Shown: positions 22,498 to 33,493 of the stretch, one piece after another
How positions within the stretch are numbered: the first letter of the stretch is position 1
How the letters are laid out: each line of letters opens with the position of its first letter
Origin: Patiria pectinifera
Lineage: Eukaryota; Echinodermata; Asteroidea; Valvatida; Asterinidae
Direction of reading: 5' to 3'
DNA length: 64,000 bases
NCBI GenBank assembly: GCA_029964075.1
Contig: CM057136.1
Location: 5,270,001-5,334,000 of the forward strand
Notes under the pieces: generated by a model
Told to the model about the DNA's origin: nothing
The model's database searches: none
What the model saw: only the letters and a program-made list of their open reading frames with translations
Position numbers and translations under genes: made by a program

Positions 22498-22944
22498 GGA
22501 CTTACACGTAATATCCCTTTTCTGAAACTCTTCCAATTGCGACAGATCAAACCACTTTGGAAATTCCTAGTTTTTGAGTAAAATCCATATATCTATTTCC
22601 TGAAAAACTTGTGGGGTACGAAAACGGTACCCCGCAAGTCGGTGGGCATTCCTTGTGGGGTACCTCCCATTGCTCCGGTACCCCACAAGGCAGTGCTTGT
22701 ACACGCACCTGCACACCCACGCGCACACACGCATAACCCATACATAGTACTGCAATAGGCATATGCACGCACACACACACCCACCCACCCGTGTTAATGC
22801 CGGCAATCGTGGACCCCCATTGTCCCTAATCCTCTTTCCTTTGTTTGTACTTTTTAGCGACAGCTCTCATTGGTTTTGTAAACGAATTGAGATCGTGGAC
22901 GTTCGGTCAATCGTGGACATATTGTTCGCGCCCCAATTCTTTTG
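22498..22944. other. Non-coding; GGGGTACC direct and inverted words
   Basis: Between 22611 and 22690 'ggggtac' or 'gtacccc' occurs several times on alternating strands, so the region can fold into small hairpins. CACA/CACCC simple sequence follows (22700-22795). No gene. Confidence 0.5.
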
Positions 22945-23344
22945 TCCTACATCCACGATTGCCGGTGTTTACATACTCACACACGTACGGACGGACAAGG
23001 CAGAAGCAGTATGCCCTAAATATCACAAAATCATGAAATATTTCGCGATGAAAATTCACGATGTCCGAAAAAAATCATAATGTCTTGAAAAAACGTCACT
23101 AATTGTAAAACAATTCAAGACATCGCAAAAAATTTCATGACTGGTCCTACATCCACGATTGCCGGTGTTTACATACTCACACACGTACGGACGGACAAGG
23201 CAGAAACAGTATGCCCTAAATATCACAAAATCATGAAATATTTCGCGATGAAAATTCACGATGTCCGAAAAAAATCATAATGTCTTGAAAAAACGTCACT
23301 AATTGTAAAACAATTCAAGACATCGCAAAAAATTTCATGACTGG
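22945..23344 (+). repeat. Tandem duplication, 2 x 200 bp
   Basis: The unit beginning 'tcctacatccacgattgccg' at 22945 restarts at 23145. I see one difference between units (gcagaagcag versus gcagaaacag). The near identity implies a recent duplication or an assembly duplication. The unit itself contains a 'catgaaatatttcgcgatg' phrase and no gene. Confidence 0.95.
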
Positions 23345-23839
23345 TCATGTCCCTTCATGGTCACCATATGTTTGTAAGACATCCTAAAAAATTAAAAAAT
23401 TTAAAACATATGTGCACACGCACTGGCTCGAAAGATGATCTTACCGGTACCATGCACAGACAGCAGTTGTTGACGGACTACAATGCATGTACATCTGGTG
23501 CAAAATTACACTGCGCGATATTACTCAGTTGCCTAAAAAAAACACCCGCCAAGAAAACACATACTCTCAATTTCAATCTCTGATCTTACGACATAAAATA
23601 GTTTTACAGGCTCTGCAAACTTACAAAATATACCAAATTTCAAAGACATAAGGGGAATCAACCTTATCACGGAATGCGACATAATAATTTCTTGGGGATC
23701 CTAAGTGTAAAATAGTTGGTTTTATTTCCACAACACCAGGCAATATTGATTTTAAGTTCTTACCAATACTTGAGTAGCCCAAACAGTGTGATGCAAATGT
23801 ACGATCCAAGACTACAATAGACCAGTTGTATGAATGTGA
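23345..23839. other. No gene supported
   Basis: AT-rich. A weak exon-like segment on the minus strand (about 23767-23815, followed by GTAAGA) was considered and not accepted. Confidence 0.4.
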
Positions 23840-23847
23840 TGGTCACT

Positions 23848-24158
23848 CAAGGGCGGATCCAGGGGGGGGCCAAAGGGGGCCATGGCCCCCCCCCCCAAAC
23901 GAAACCAATTGTTGTTATTTTATGTGACGTCGCAATAAAGGCAGGCACTGAGTACACCACCATCTTTTCCTCAAAAAACATTGGCTAAAGTGGTCAGAAA
24001 TTGCCTCAGATGGCACCACAGAGCATCGAGAATCCAAAAAAATTTCGGGGCCCTTAAGCGGGCCCCGAACCCCACGCTGTAATTTTTTGACCCACTTTTT
24101 GGGAGACACAATTTTTTTTTGGCCCCCCCCCCCAAATTGTGTTCTGGATCCACCCTTG
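23848..24158. mobile_element. hAT-like miniature element, copy 1 (311 bp)
   Basis: Terminal inverted repeats CAAGGGCGGATCCAG and CTGGATCCACCCTTG, flanked by an 8-bp near-duplication (TGGTCACT at 23840-23847, TGGTCGCT at 24159-24166). It contains internal G and C homopolymer runs next to the ends and the palindromic 'cggggcccttaagcgggcccc'-type centre. It has no open frame. An 8-bp duplication and this terminus style are characteristic of hAT transposons. The second copy at 46409-46719 has the same length. Confidence 0.85.
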
Positions 24159-24166
24159 TGGTCGCT

Positions 24167-24595
24167 GAGTTGGTTCGAGTTGATTTTGCATATGGTAGAG
24201 GTACCGTCCGTCTATTCAAAACAGGGCTATATGCACGACATGTACGACATACCGTATGTCCGAAGTAAATAATAACTTTAATCAAAAGAATACGGGTCAC
24301 TCGTGTATACGGGTGATTCTATAAATTTAGAGTCCAAACTATATCTTTCCTGTCCCCCGCTACCTTAGTACTTTGTAATTTGCCATTCAAGCATCATTAA
24401 GAATGACTTTAAACAAGTTTGTATTTGTTGGGTAGGTAGTTTGCTATTCATAATCACTCTTGGAGGACGACTGCATTAAGGAGTGCATCAGAATCATATA
24501 ACCATAGATGTCAGATGTAAAGGAAAAAAGGAGACCCCAAATTTATAAAACGACCCACAGCAATTCTCACTCACAATAACTTATTAGATACTTAC
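24167..24595. other. Intronic non-coding sequence
   Basis: No motif or reading frame that I can support; lies just downstream (minus strand) of the MZB1-like exon. Confidence 0.4.
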
Positions 24596-24708
24596 AAATT
24601 GAACTCATCATTGCAAATGTCATCAACAGCATCTAGAACATCGGATTCTGGTAATTTTTTCTTCAAGGAAGGCCTCTTCTCATTCATCTTGTCAAATTTT
24701 GTCTCAAA
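24596..24708 (-). CDS. MZB1/pERp1-like gene, internal exon (downstream of the 34.2 kb exon)
   Basis: A 113-bp segment on the minus strand bounded by a 3' splice site (cttacag before 24708) and a 5' splice site (GTAAGT after 24596). It encodes 37 residues including 'FETKFDKMNEKRPSLKKKL' and 'ESDVLDAVDDICND'. It begins in phase 0, matching the phase-0 end of the exon at 34221-34352, and leaves two bases for the next exon. Placed after the CDAC motif of that exon, the spacing, the 'ETK' stretch and the 'VLD..C' segment resemble MZB1 (marginal zone B and B1 cell-specific protein, an ER co-chaperone). The neighbouring exons downstream were not found, so this is partial. A canopy-family relative is the main alternative. 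Confidence 0.65.
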
Positions 24709-25215
24709 CTGTAAGACAATCAGAAATGTATATGATTGTAAGGCAACACAAATTTAACATTTCTCTTAAATGTTTTCATTATATTTCAAAGTGATGAATC
24801 ACAGCCTTTGTCAAAAACAAGGCATGAGACACAAACATATCTAAAGGGATGACAAATGATTCCAGAGCCTTCATTTCTTCAAATTTTCTTCAAATTTTCT
24901 AAAAAAATAATACAAGGTTTGTACATGTAATGTACAATTATAACTATATTATACATGGTGTATCGGGAATAAAAGGGTAATCCACAAATAATGCAGTAGT
25001 ACATGAACATGTATGTGAAACTTATGAACTTGAACACTGTCAAAATGGTGCCACTTTAAAGGGTATTCCAGTAGCTTTCCATTGATACCGGTACCTTATT
25101 TGCATCTCTGACCAAGCATACATATCAAAACAGAGGCACCCCCCCCCCCCCCACGTATTTTTCCAAAAACATTTCAACATTGATTCGCTACTGGTATATT
25201 GAGACGATAAATAAA
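24709..25215. other. Intronic non-coding sequence
   Basis: AT-rich with a 'cttcaaattttcttcaaatt' microduplication (about 24868-24899) and a C15 run at 25140-25152. No gene. Confidence 0.4.
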
Positions 25216-25844
25216 TTTTTTAGTTTATGGTTTCACGGAAACATGGTTCAAAGGTGCTCTTCCTTCGTATGTTCATACGGACAATTACTCCGTTGTTCAC
25301 TCTTCCCGTTCCAACAAAATTGGAGGAGGAGCCGCCATGCTTGTAAATGTCACATTCGTGACGACCTCATGTCCAAATCTGACGACTACAAATGTGTTTT
25401 CACAGAAATTCAGCGTGATAAAGCAAGTAACCTAATTGTCGGCAATGTGTACAGGGCTCCTGGTACTTCAATAGATACATCCTAAGGTCTTTGACTCCTG
25501 TCTCAATGCCATAACCAAAGAGAGGAAACTGTGTTACATAACAGGCGATTTCAACCTGAATTTGCTAAACAGCTCTGGTCATCAATCCACGGACGACTTC
25601 GTCAACACCTGTTCCTATGGGTTCAGGCCATTAATAGACAAACCCACCCGCGTCACCCCCTCCAGTGCAACACTAATAGATAACATTTTTACTAACAATG
25701 AGCGTGATATTTCTTCTGGAATATTTTATTCCGACATAACGGATCATTTTCCTCTCTTTCAGATTACTCCTTATTGCTTTCAAAACTCGCCGCCACGTCT
25801 GACTACTAACACCACCAAGGAAATTAACACCAGCACCATAGATT
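25216..25844 (+). pseudogene. LINE endonuclease fragment (CR1/L2-like)
   Basis: An apurinic-type endonuclease domain in two or three frames. It has 'FTETWFKGALP' (about 25225-25260, catalytic Glu in ET) and 'IGGGAAMLV' (about 25319-25346). After a frame break come 'LIVGNVYRAPG' (about 25433-25466) and 'YITGDFNLNLL' (about 25537-25568, catalytic D-x-N). 'SSATLIDNIFTN' (25661-25697) and 'DITDHFPLF' (about 25732-25758, the SDHxP position read as TDH) complete the set. It is on the strand opposite to the MZB1-like gene and is cut off on the right by the DIRS-like terminus at 25845. Confidence 0.85.
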
Positions 25845-26205
25845 CCCCCCCCCCCCACAGAAGTGTGGTTGGGGTCTACGAACAAATACTTACCTGTAGA
25901 GCAATACTACTATGCATATTCCCCTACCGGCAGGTATTTTCCGCTAAGAGTTATATACAATAGCGCCCTCTGGCGCCCTACCCATAATACCCCGCGGCAT
26001 GTGTGCCTCGTGAGCGTCCTCTTTTCTCGAGCGCTAAGTCGGAATACAACAAAGTACCCAAGGCATAGAGAAGAGTGGGGTAGGGGGAGGGATGCTCTAC
26101 AGGTAAGTATTCGTTTGTAGACCCCAACCACACTTCTGTGAAAGGGAGTCTACTTCACTCTACTTACCTGTAGAGCAATACTACTTATGCATAGACTAGC
26201 ACTGT
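25845..26205 (-). mobile_element. Terminus and internal complementary region of a second DIRS-like family
   Basis: Same architecture as 15686-16030 but a different sequence. A C run and 'acagaagtgtgg' are followed by 'ttggggtctacgaacaaata' and 'cttacctgtagagcaatact'. The first ~48 bp (25856-25903) return inverted at 26092-26140. This is followed by 'gagtctacttcactctactt' and a second 'acctgtagagcaatact'. The shared words 'acagaagtgtgg', 'gtctac' and 'agtctacttca' link the two families. It sits inside the LINE fragment. No matching right ITR was found in the window. Confidence 0.78.
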
Positions 26206-26756
26206 CAAGGAGGTGGGTCATGCAAGATGCTATTGTGCTTTCACAGGGGCACGTAACAATACGCGTAAACCCTGGATGGGCCCGTCGCTCCACATGTGGG
26301 TGGACAAGGCAGCCCAAAAAGGTCGGCATGATAAAGACATTAGTCATAATGGTAGCCTCAACATGCCAACAGAGATGTGATCCCCGATTTTGGGAATCAC
26401 ACGTAATGAATTACAGCCCACCGATACCTACACATAAGAGTTCAGTGGGGCACACAAAATAAAAATTATCATGAAAGGCAAAACATCATGACATGGTACA
26501 TATAGACACTATAATATGCACATGTACATGTACATGTACAGAGCTCAATAAAGAATTAGAGTTAGGAGACACCAATGCTGGGGAGGTCTCCGGTCTGAAA
26601 ATGTCCCGAGAACATGGTGGGGCTCAGTCAGTTGCCCTCAACACTGTTCTCCCATGCTCTGCCTTTTATTTTGCGCATGCGGACCAATCACACGGATTCT
26701 GCCGTTGATACGTCCGTGGTTTCATGGATGACCGTAGCCAACCTTCAGGCAATCTT

Positions 26757-26945
26757 GTCATGAAAGCCTGTAGGTATGGTGGGGTCACCATGATAAATAC
26801 ATGTCATGAAAGGCCTGCCTGTATGGCAGGGTCGTCAGGACAAAAAACATGTCACGAGAAGCCTGCTTGTATGGCAGGGTTGTCATGACAAATACGTGTC
26901 GCGAGAAGCCTGTTGGTATGGCAGGGTTGTCGTGACAAATACATT
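26757..26945 (+). repeat. Tandem repeat, about 57 bp x 3-4
   Basis: Units of the type 'gaagcctgcttgtatggcag' + 'ggttgtcatgacaaatac'. Starts are near 26763, 26808, 26860 and 26905; later units are more alike (gtcgtcaggac, ttgtcatgac, ttgtcgtgac variants). Confidence 0.8.
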
Positions 26946-26999
26946 TGTAACTGCAAGTGACCGATTCAAAGCGTCCCAGTGCCGCTAATGTTCGACGTT

Positions 27000-27395
27000 A
27001 AAGTCATGATTGGCACCAAAAATTCTCCGTCTTGACAAGAATGATTTGATGCCCAGAACAAAGACGTCCGGAGGCACAGAGGGCTCCGACAGTCCTTAGT
27101 ATAAATCCCTCCTTAGGGAGCAGACATCAAGTCATGATCAGCACCAAAATTCGCTGTCTGAAACGGACAAGAATCATTTGATGCCCAGAACAAAGACATC
27201 CGGAGGCAAAGAGGACTCCGACCATCTTAGCTCAAAAAAACTTCCTTAGGGATCAGACGCCAAAGTCATGAGTGGCACCAACATTTTCCATCTGGAATGG
27301 ACAATGATTTGATGCCTAGAACAAAGATGTCCGGAGGTAAAGAGGACTCTGACAGTCTTAGTTAAAAAACAAAAATCCTCCCGTAGGAATCGGAT
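27000..27395 (+). repeat. Tandem repeat, about 125-130 bp x 3
   Basis: Three imperfect units starting near 27000, 27128 and 27260. Each holds 'aagtcatgatTggcacc'-like text, 'atttgatgcccagaacaaag', 'tccggaggcaaagagg' and 'ccttaggga'. They are diverged by substitutions and small indels, so are older than the 200-bp duplication at 22945. Confidence 0.85.
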
Positions 27396-27899
27396 GGGCA
27401 CACTCGGTTCCCATCAGATGTGGTCCGTCTCTATTACACAGAAAATAGTTCTTTACTACATGTATACCAAGAAGTAACAACTGCTTACAAAAAAAAAGGC
27501 AACCGTAGGAACCAATGAAACAGATGTGAAATTGTTCACTGGTTCACAGAACTCTAAAGATCTCTATAACACTTTTGGATAAGAAGGTGTTGAAGAGGTC
27601 CTGCAATTCAGGGGTGTTAAAACATCCCCTTAAGTTAACTGACATGGACGTTCAACTGACTAACATTAAGTAATCTACTGTCATGTTAGAAGTCCCTCAA
27701 GTGCAGGCTGTAAAAGCCATAGCTTGTTTGAGAAAGGTCTGATGTGAACAGGAGAGCATTACAAAATCCAGTACATCCGGAGAAATTCCTGCGGAGCTGG
27801 GTGAAGGAAACCCAAGCTGTGCTTGAACAGAATATTGTTCTGCTCGGAAGAACATTTGTACCTCCAACTGGTGAACCAAGGGAATAGTTATAGCCCTGG

Positions 27900-28310
27900 A
27901 AAACCAATCAATGGGGTCAACATGGAGTTAAGAAGAGGACCTTGTCGTCCTTCTGCTCCAGTTGATTAAGTACCCAAGGGATAAGAGGAAGACGACAAGA
28001 AGGTGTATATAAGTAGCCTGTCCGTCTTCATCACCATCGTATTCGTGTGCCATGTGTAGGGGTCAGGAACCCTCAGGCATTAGCCTGGAAATCTGTGACT
28101 AGTTCATGAAACAAGTCAGATTGACATGTGGTTAGTTGTCCTTGCTTGGGAGGAGGACCGTCGAAAGCAAGAAGCTATGAGGAAAAACCCAATGGGGTCT
28201 TTCTCAAGTGAGTGTACACAGGTGTGCAGGCTGCCTGCCAACCTGGTCGTCGATGTAAACTACAACTGTGTCAAAGTCACATCGAACCAGGATCATCTGG
28301 CACAACACCG
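27900..28310 (-). pseudogene. Remnant of a DIRS-type reverse transcriptase
   Basis: On the minus strand 'FDTVVVYIDDQVG' carries a YIDD-like catalytic box (about 28240-28275). Further on, 'LLSLGYLINWS' (about 27945-27980) corresponds to the 'LG..INW.KS' segment that follows the palm in DIRS polymerases. Between them the text is full of stops and shifts. Orientation agrees with the DIRS-like terminus at 25845. Support is two short motifs in the right order, so this is tentative. Confidence 0.45.
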
Positions 28311-29317
28311 AATATAGAAGTAACATCGCAGTTTCTCCGAGACTGCCAGCATCTCAAGTATGTTAATGGAACTTGAATGATGCTCACACAGGGCCTCACC
28401 AATCCGCCACTAGATGCGTGTGGTGGGCAGTTAACTGGCAGGGTAACATGTCCGCCATGACAGTTAATGAATTAGGCTGCAATCTGTGAGAGGCCCACCC
28501 TTGTGAGGTTGGAAGGCCGAACCACAGGAGGTACTGCACAAGTCAGGTCATGGCCTGCACTGAATGCAGTGAGGACTGGGCCGATACAAGCAAATAGGTG
28601 AATGCCACCAATCTTTGTTTCCACGGCGTAGTCATATCGCCTTTACTATCTGAGCAGAGGCCAGGAGTGAGGCGGAAAAAAGGCTGGATGGAGCCACCAT
28701 GAAGTTGCAGCGAGAATCTTGGTTTGAAAACCGCGAAATTCTCAGTGCTCTGGCCTGAAAATGAGTTGCAGTTGTGTACCCTTCAGGCCAGGGCTCATTC
28801 CCCATGCTGATGTGTTAGACAGTCGACTAAATCTCATCAACATCTTCCCAAGGGAAATACAAGACAGGCGCAACACTGTGCTGGCCCGATGGTATTGATG
28901 TCAGCCTCAAAGTCTCTCTGACGAGCTCCTACGAGACAGATGGGTGGAGGTCGTCATGAGTCAGGTAGGTCACTTATGGGAATCATCAAAACAACTGAAG
29001 CCGAATCGAAATCGTTGTTACATTATCCTGTGGCATGGCGTACAGAAAATGTTGCTAGCACGGCCACACAAAATCATCTGGGCAAACTTCAAGAGGTATG
29101 CAGTTGAGAAAACAAACAACTGTTTGTTCTTCACCTGCGCTGGCCCACATGTAGTCGACATCGACCAATATGGATGTAAACATCGATATCCACCGCAAAA
29201 GAAAAGATCTTTGTCCGTTAAAAACTGAAAAGGTGGGACTCGAATCTTTGGCGGGCGCCCTTTGACGGGAGAAACAGTTCATCAATCATGTTACCCCGGC
29301 GGGCCAAGATTGCTAGG
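28311..29317. other. No gene supported
   Basis: Possibly the 5' part of the second DIRS-like element by position. I could not find gag or palm N-terminal motifs. Short frames (for example 28944-29228) have no recognisable content. Confidence 0.35.
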
Positions 29318-29358
29318 GTCTGCACTCGTGTAAAATTATAGAGTACTGAGTGCAGACC
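29318..29358. repeat. Hairpin with 11-bp perfect arms
   Basis: GGTCTGCACTC and GAGTGCAGACC separated by 19 bp. Not associated with a visible gene. Confidence 0.75.
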
Positions 29359-31985
29359 GTGAAATTGATAAAAAAATTAGCGGTCAACACGTCCGCTAAG
29401 ACTGTCGAGTCAAGATTAAAACATTAAACCTAATGTACTTCATGAGGGTAAAGAGGGAGGCTGAACGCGTATCGCCGAGCCCACTTTAATTCTACTGCAA
29501 AGTGTATTCAAGCTTCTGCGAGTATTATTTACGAAGAGCCGCTTGAATAATGGGGTCCCTCTACTGCTGGCCAGTCAGTCCGCAGCACACTGAAAAGCTG
29601 TTCATTTTATGTGCGCTGTATGCATAGCATTCCGGTGCGTGACCTCGTTTTGAATACTTAATGAGCTGTCAACGACGCATGGAATTTGGTCCGAAATATC
29701 CATTTTATTTGTCAATTATCAATATTATGTATATTTTCTTTTAGATAGAGAACCATTCTGTTATATTACCAAATCAGATTGGAAATTACGTGAAATTTAG
29801 AGGGAGAAATTTGTAACGGGAAAAAACCTTCGAATCTCAACGAATTGGCCTCCAAAAAACGACGGTATTCTCCATCTTCTGACAGCGGCCACAGCTCAAT
29901 TTCACACCAAGGTCAGAGATAATGCTATATTTTTAGTCACCAGAGAAGAAGTGTCACTGAATGGGATAGTGCCATCCCTTTTCCAAACAATATCATTATG
30001 GAAGACTTTTTGGTAGAAACTGACTCATGAATATTTACGAGGGCCTTCACTGCACGTCACTGGTTTCCTTGACAATTATGTTGCTATGATGGAAGTGTTT
30101 GAGAAATCCGCATGAATTTCAACCATGATGAGTTTTGGGCGGTCCTAGCTGTGCCGCTTTTATGACCTATCAGCCATGTCGACTGAAACAGTTTTGCTCG
30201 GATGTTGGCATCGGGTCTTCTCATTGGTGGTAGAATTTCGTAGCCATGACGATATACATGTTTGTCGTGTTTCCCACGCTCTGTTTGGCAATGAGCCAAC
30301 CCTTTCCCACAAAGGCCAGGATAGATTGGAGTTGTCAACGGCTGTTTACCGTGCAGGCGTATGAGTGGGGCTGGGGAGTTTATTATTAGGCATATTATTA
30401 GGCAGCTGTGCCTACATACCGGTGCGGGCATGGCCCGGCCGGGAAATAAAATTTTTAACCAGTGCGATATTCATTTCTCGAAAATATTTACCCCAAACTT
30501 ACATGTAGTTCATTACATTTTGCATTTGATAAGGTTGTTCACATGCCTAATTTTTGAAATTGTTTTATTGTTATACAATCATAAATATTGATATTTTATA
30601 TTTAATAAAAAAACCATGCGTTTTTATATAAATTAGTCAGAGTGACCATGCATGGTGACGTGACTATAATATTATGCCCCATTATTTTATCATTCTATTT
30701 AACTGCATTCTCCTACTCAAAATCAGTCCGTATTTAATCCAAAAAGTTTACTATCCAGTTAGAAAACACTTTAGGTTAATATGATTTCAAACGATTCTGT
30801 TAATACTAATAATCCTGCAAAGCGATGGAGCATGTGGTCTAGATCATAGATGGAGTCAACGTCGGATCCTCACTAGTCGAATACCAAACTGTTATGACCA
30901 TCGGGATTCGAATTAAATGTGCAACTTGGAGAAGGAAATTCCATTTGTCCAAGGTGTTGAAGCTGTACCACTACTTGCAGTAGTACGACGCAGCAAAATG
31001 TCCCCTTTTGTCACTAACTTGGTGAAATTTGCACGAAGTCTGTGCGTCAGGTCCTTCTGCGTCTTGCATGTGCAGTCAGCAAGCTAAAATGCATACCGTT
31101 TTGCATGTGTCGTCGACGCGTCGTGTTACCAGGATCACAGCCACTTGAATTAGTACGCAATTGTATTTGGGAGCTGACTGTTTGCGTTGCGTGCTGGGGG
31201 AAATCCCCGCCAGCAAAACGGCTGTTTCATGTATTCTTTTCTTAAAACATTTTACTACTTGGCCTTTATGTATGTCAAAAAAATAAGAATTGAATCGCAT
31301 ACTTTTAGACCCTCACAATTCTTTCCAAGCGTTAAGCAGTGATTTACAACCCGGAATGTTGCCCATCTCAATTTGTGTTCATTCAAATTTTCAAATGGTA
31401 ATTCTTATAGAAGCATAAAACTTCTCAAATCTTCAGAATTTCGCGGCAAACTTACGTGACACATCGTTTTTTATTTCATTGCGATGAAGTGGAGAACTTC
31501 CGAAACATTAATTTGCATTGAAATACGGCAATCTGGGAGCAAAATGCAGTGACATATTTTGTTAGAATGACAAAAAAGAGGGGTTATTCTGGCAATTATC
31601 TTATGCAGTGATTATGTTCCATGTACCATCGGCTTTTGTGACGATCTTTGTAAGAAAACTCGGTTCAAAGCCTAAAGGTTTTGGTGAAATTAACGTTCAT
31701 ATACGGCCAGTTCATATTCTCGCCATGAAATAAATTATTATATTAATTACAGAAACCTTTCTGGAAACGTTTGCAGATGACGAATTCGCTTCGAACTTCG
31801 CTTCGCTATTATATTCACTTGTATTTAAAAGGCCGGTTCCTGCTCACACAATCATTATACGTACAATGTTTTGTTTGATAACAAAACGGAACGTCTTTCT
31901 GCGTACCGACCGTGTGTATTCATGAGGTCTACGGTGACTCATGTTTATTCATTGCATCATTGTTGAGATAACAAAAGTGCACGGC
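29359..31985. other. Long AT-rich stretch with no gene seen
   Basis: About 2.6 kb inside the inferred MZB1-like intron. No transposon protein, tandem array or exon with convincing splice sites was recognised on either strand. Confidence 0.4.
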
Positions 31986-31989
31986 TGGT

Positions 31990-32470
31990 CTAGCTCATTA
32001 AAGTTGCCGTGCTTGAACGCACACACCCGTCCAGTCTGCAGATTCCCGCCCTCCTTGACAACTGCAGACTGATCGTCCGGAACGCAGACAGAACGGGAAA
32101 TAACGGGCATTCATTATCGAGATGGGGCCTAAATGAGAAGACAGTTAATTGCAACAACGAGAACTTTGTGATCTCGTGACAACTGGTAGGTTCACGTTTA
32201 AGTTGCGTCATTTGGAACACACTAAAACATGAAGTTATAAAGTTTGAGGAAGTACCGTCATCGTCCTCGGAAATATCACAATTAAAGTCGCCAGCTACAA
32301 TGATTTTTCTACATTCACATGAGGCTCTATCTATAACACCACTGATTTTATCTATGAACTCAACAGAACTTGAAGTTGGCCTGTAAATAGAACTTATAAG
32401 CACAGGCTTCCTTTGCTTTCAACCCATAAACCCTTGCCATCATCTGTTTCTAGCTGTTTAATGACCTAGG
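31990..32470 (-). pseudogene. LINE endonuclease fragment, minus strand
   Basis: Minus-strand frame with 'ETDDGKGLWVES' (about 32425-32460), 'LISSIYRPTSSSVEFID' (about 32355-32402) and 'IIVAGDFNCDISEDD' (about 32255-32305, catalytic D-x-N in GDFN). The frame then deteriorates ('DDQSAVVKEGG' near 32045-32080). It is a separate insertion from the one at 25216, with a different sequence and strand. Confidence 0.8.
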
Positions 32471-32690
32471 GTTTGTGTCTAGAATTTATAGAGGGTAATA
32501 ACCTCACAGTTTATAGCAGACTAGGTTTACAGTTGACTGAGTGTTCAAACAAACAACACAACAATTGGCCTACCCTTGCCATGCCAGCTAGATGTCAAAC
32601 TTTGAACTTTAAAAACTTTACGACCACGAGTACTGTACAACACACGCTCACTGTATGATGCCTAGAGCGTTGTCGTATCAATACCACATC

Positions 32691-33060
32691 AATTATAAGA
32701 TGGAATTTTTGCGTCGGGGTGATATTAATCAAATTAGGTTTTTGCCCTTCACCGACGTGTTTAAAAACTGTATACTCAGTGTGTTACCTCCCGAGTGAAA
32801 GTTGGAAAAAATCACTCGGGTGGGACTCGAACCCACGACCTCCTGCTTTCTAGTGCAGATGTCTTACCACTCGACCACCGAGCTAACGGGATCGGTTGGC
32901 CGGTTCAAATCTGATGTACATAGCAGCGGGTACCGCATAAACTATTATAAGATGGAATTTTTGCGTTGGGGTGATATAAATCAAATTAGGTTTTTGCCCT
33001 TCACCGACGTGCCCTTCAAACGTCGGTGAAGGGCAAAAACCTAATTTGATTAATACCACA
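32691..33060. mobile_element. Inverted-repeat miniature element carrying a tRNA-like sequence, copy 2
   Basis: Outer left arm 'gatggaatttttgcgtcggg', then 'aatcaaattaggtttttgcc' and 'cttcaccgacgtgttt'. The tRNA-like segment is at 32812-32884. The right side is duplicated: a second direct 'gatggaatttttgcgttggg' with 'cttcaccgacgt' (32951-33009) is followed by its inverted partner 'acgtcggtgaagggc' (33018-33032) and 'aacctaatttgattaatacc'. It therefore looks like one copy with part of a second nested in its right end. The tRNA-like body is the same as copy 1 apart from single-base changes. Confidence 0.72.
32812..32884 (-). tRNA. tRNA-like sequence (probable pseudogene), copy 2
   Basis: Differs from 3130-3202 by one visible substitution in the A box region (GGTGGTCGAGTGG instead of GGTAGTCGAGTGG). 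A and B boxes still fit the Pol III consensus. It has the same 8-nt anticodon loop and the same downstream T run. Conservation of the folded part between two elements 29 kb apart, while flanks vary, is noteworthy. Confidence 0.6.
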
Positions 33061-33493
33061 TCAACTTGTCATGGTTCCCGACTATACGATGACGTATGCA
33101 TTAGCACTATAACATTTGTGCGATGTGCTCAGTATGCCGTGCACAATGTTTGCGTGCAAATCAGTGCGACCGTGCCTGTAGATTTGGTGAGAAACTTGTC
33201 TGGAAAATACACTTTTAGAAAAAATATAAAAATATTAAAAAAATCGAGGCGGGAGTGAAAATCGAGGCGGGCGGTGATGAAAACCTAAAAATCAATGTTG
33301 ATTTGCCTTAAACAGATGATGTCAAATGGATTTGTAGACATCAATATCTTAAAATGGTCGAATTTATTTTTTGTACTTCTTACATTGATCCTGAGGTGGG
33401 GTGAATGAAAAACCAGCTGCACTTTGAATAAATGAATACGAGCTAGAACGGGATTTGGAATGACGAGAACCAACACGCGAATGGTGTTCGCTA

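Larger units (their letters stand above)
26206..27900 (-). mobile_element. Probable interior of the second DIRS-like element, heavily decayed
   Basis: Lies between the DIRS-like terminus and the reverse-transcriptase remnant at 27900-28310, so it should correspond to the 3' half (recombinase region), but I recognise no recombinase motif in it. It contains two families of tandem repeats (26757-26945 and 27000-27395). Assignment rests on position only. Confidence 0.35.

Noticed and set aside
22500..22615. Exon-like segment with tttttcag acceptor and GTAAGT donor on the minus strand
   Set aside because: All three frames contain a stop between the best acceptor and the donor.
23767..23815. Possible third MZB1-like exon ('RTFASHCLGYSSIG' followed by GTAAGA)
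   Set aside because: The frame implied by the two-base overhang of the previous exon does not give this peptide, and the upstream splice acceptor is weak.
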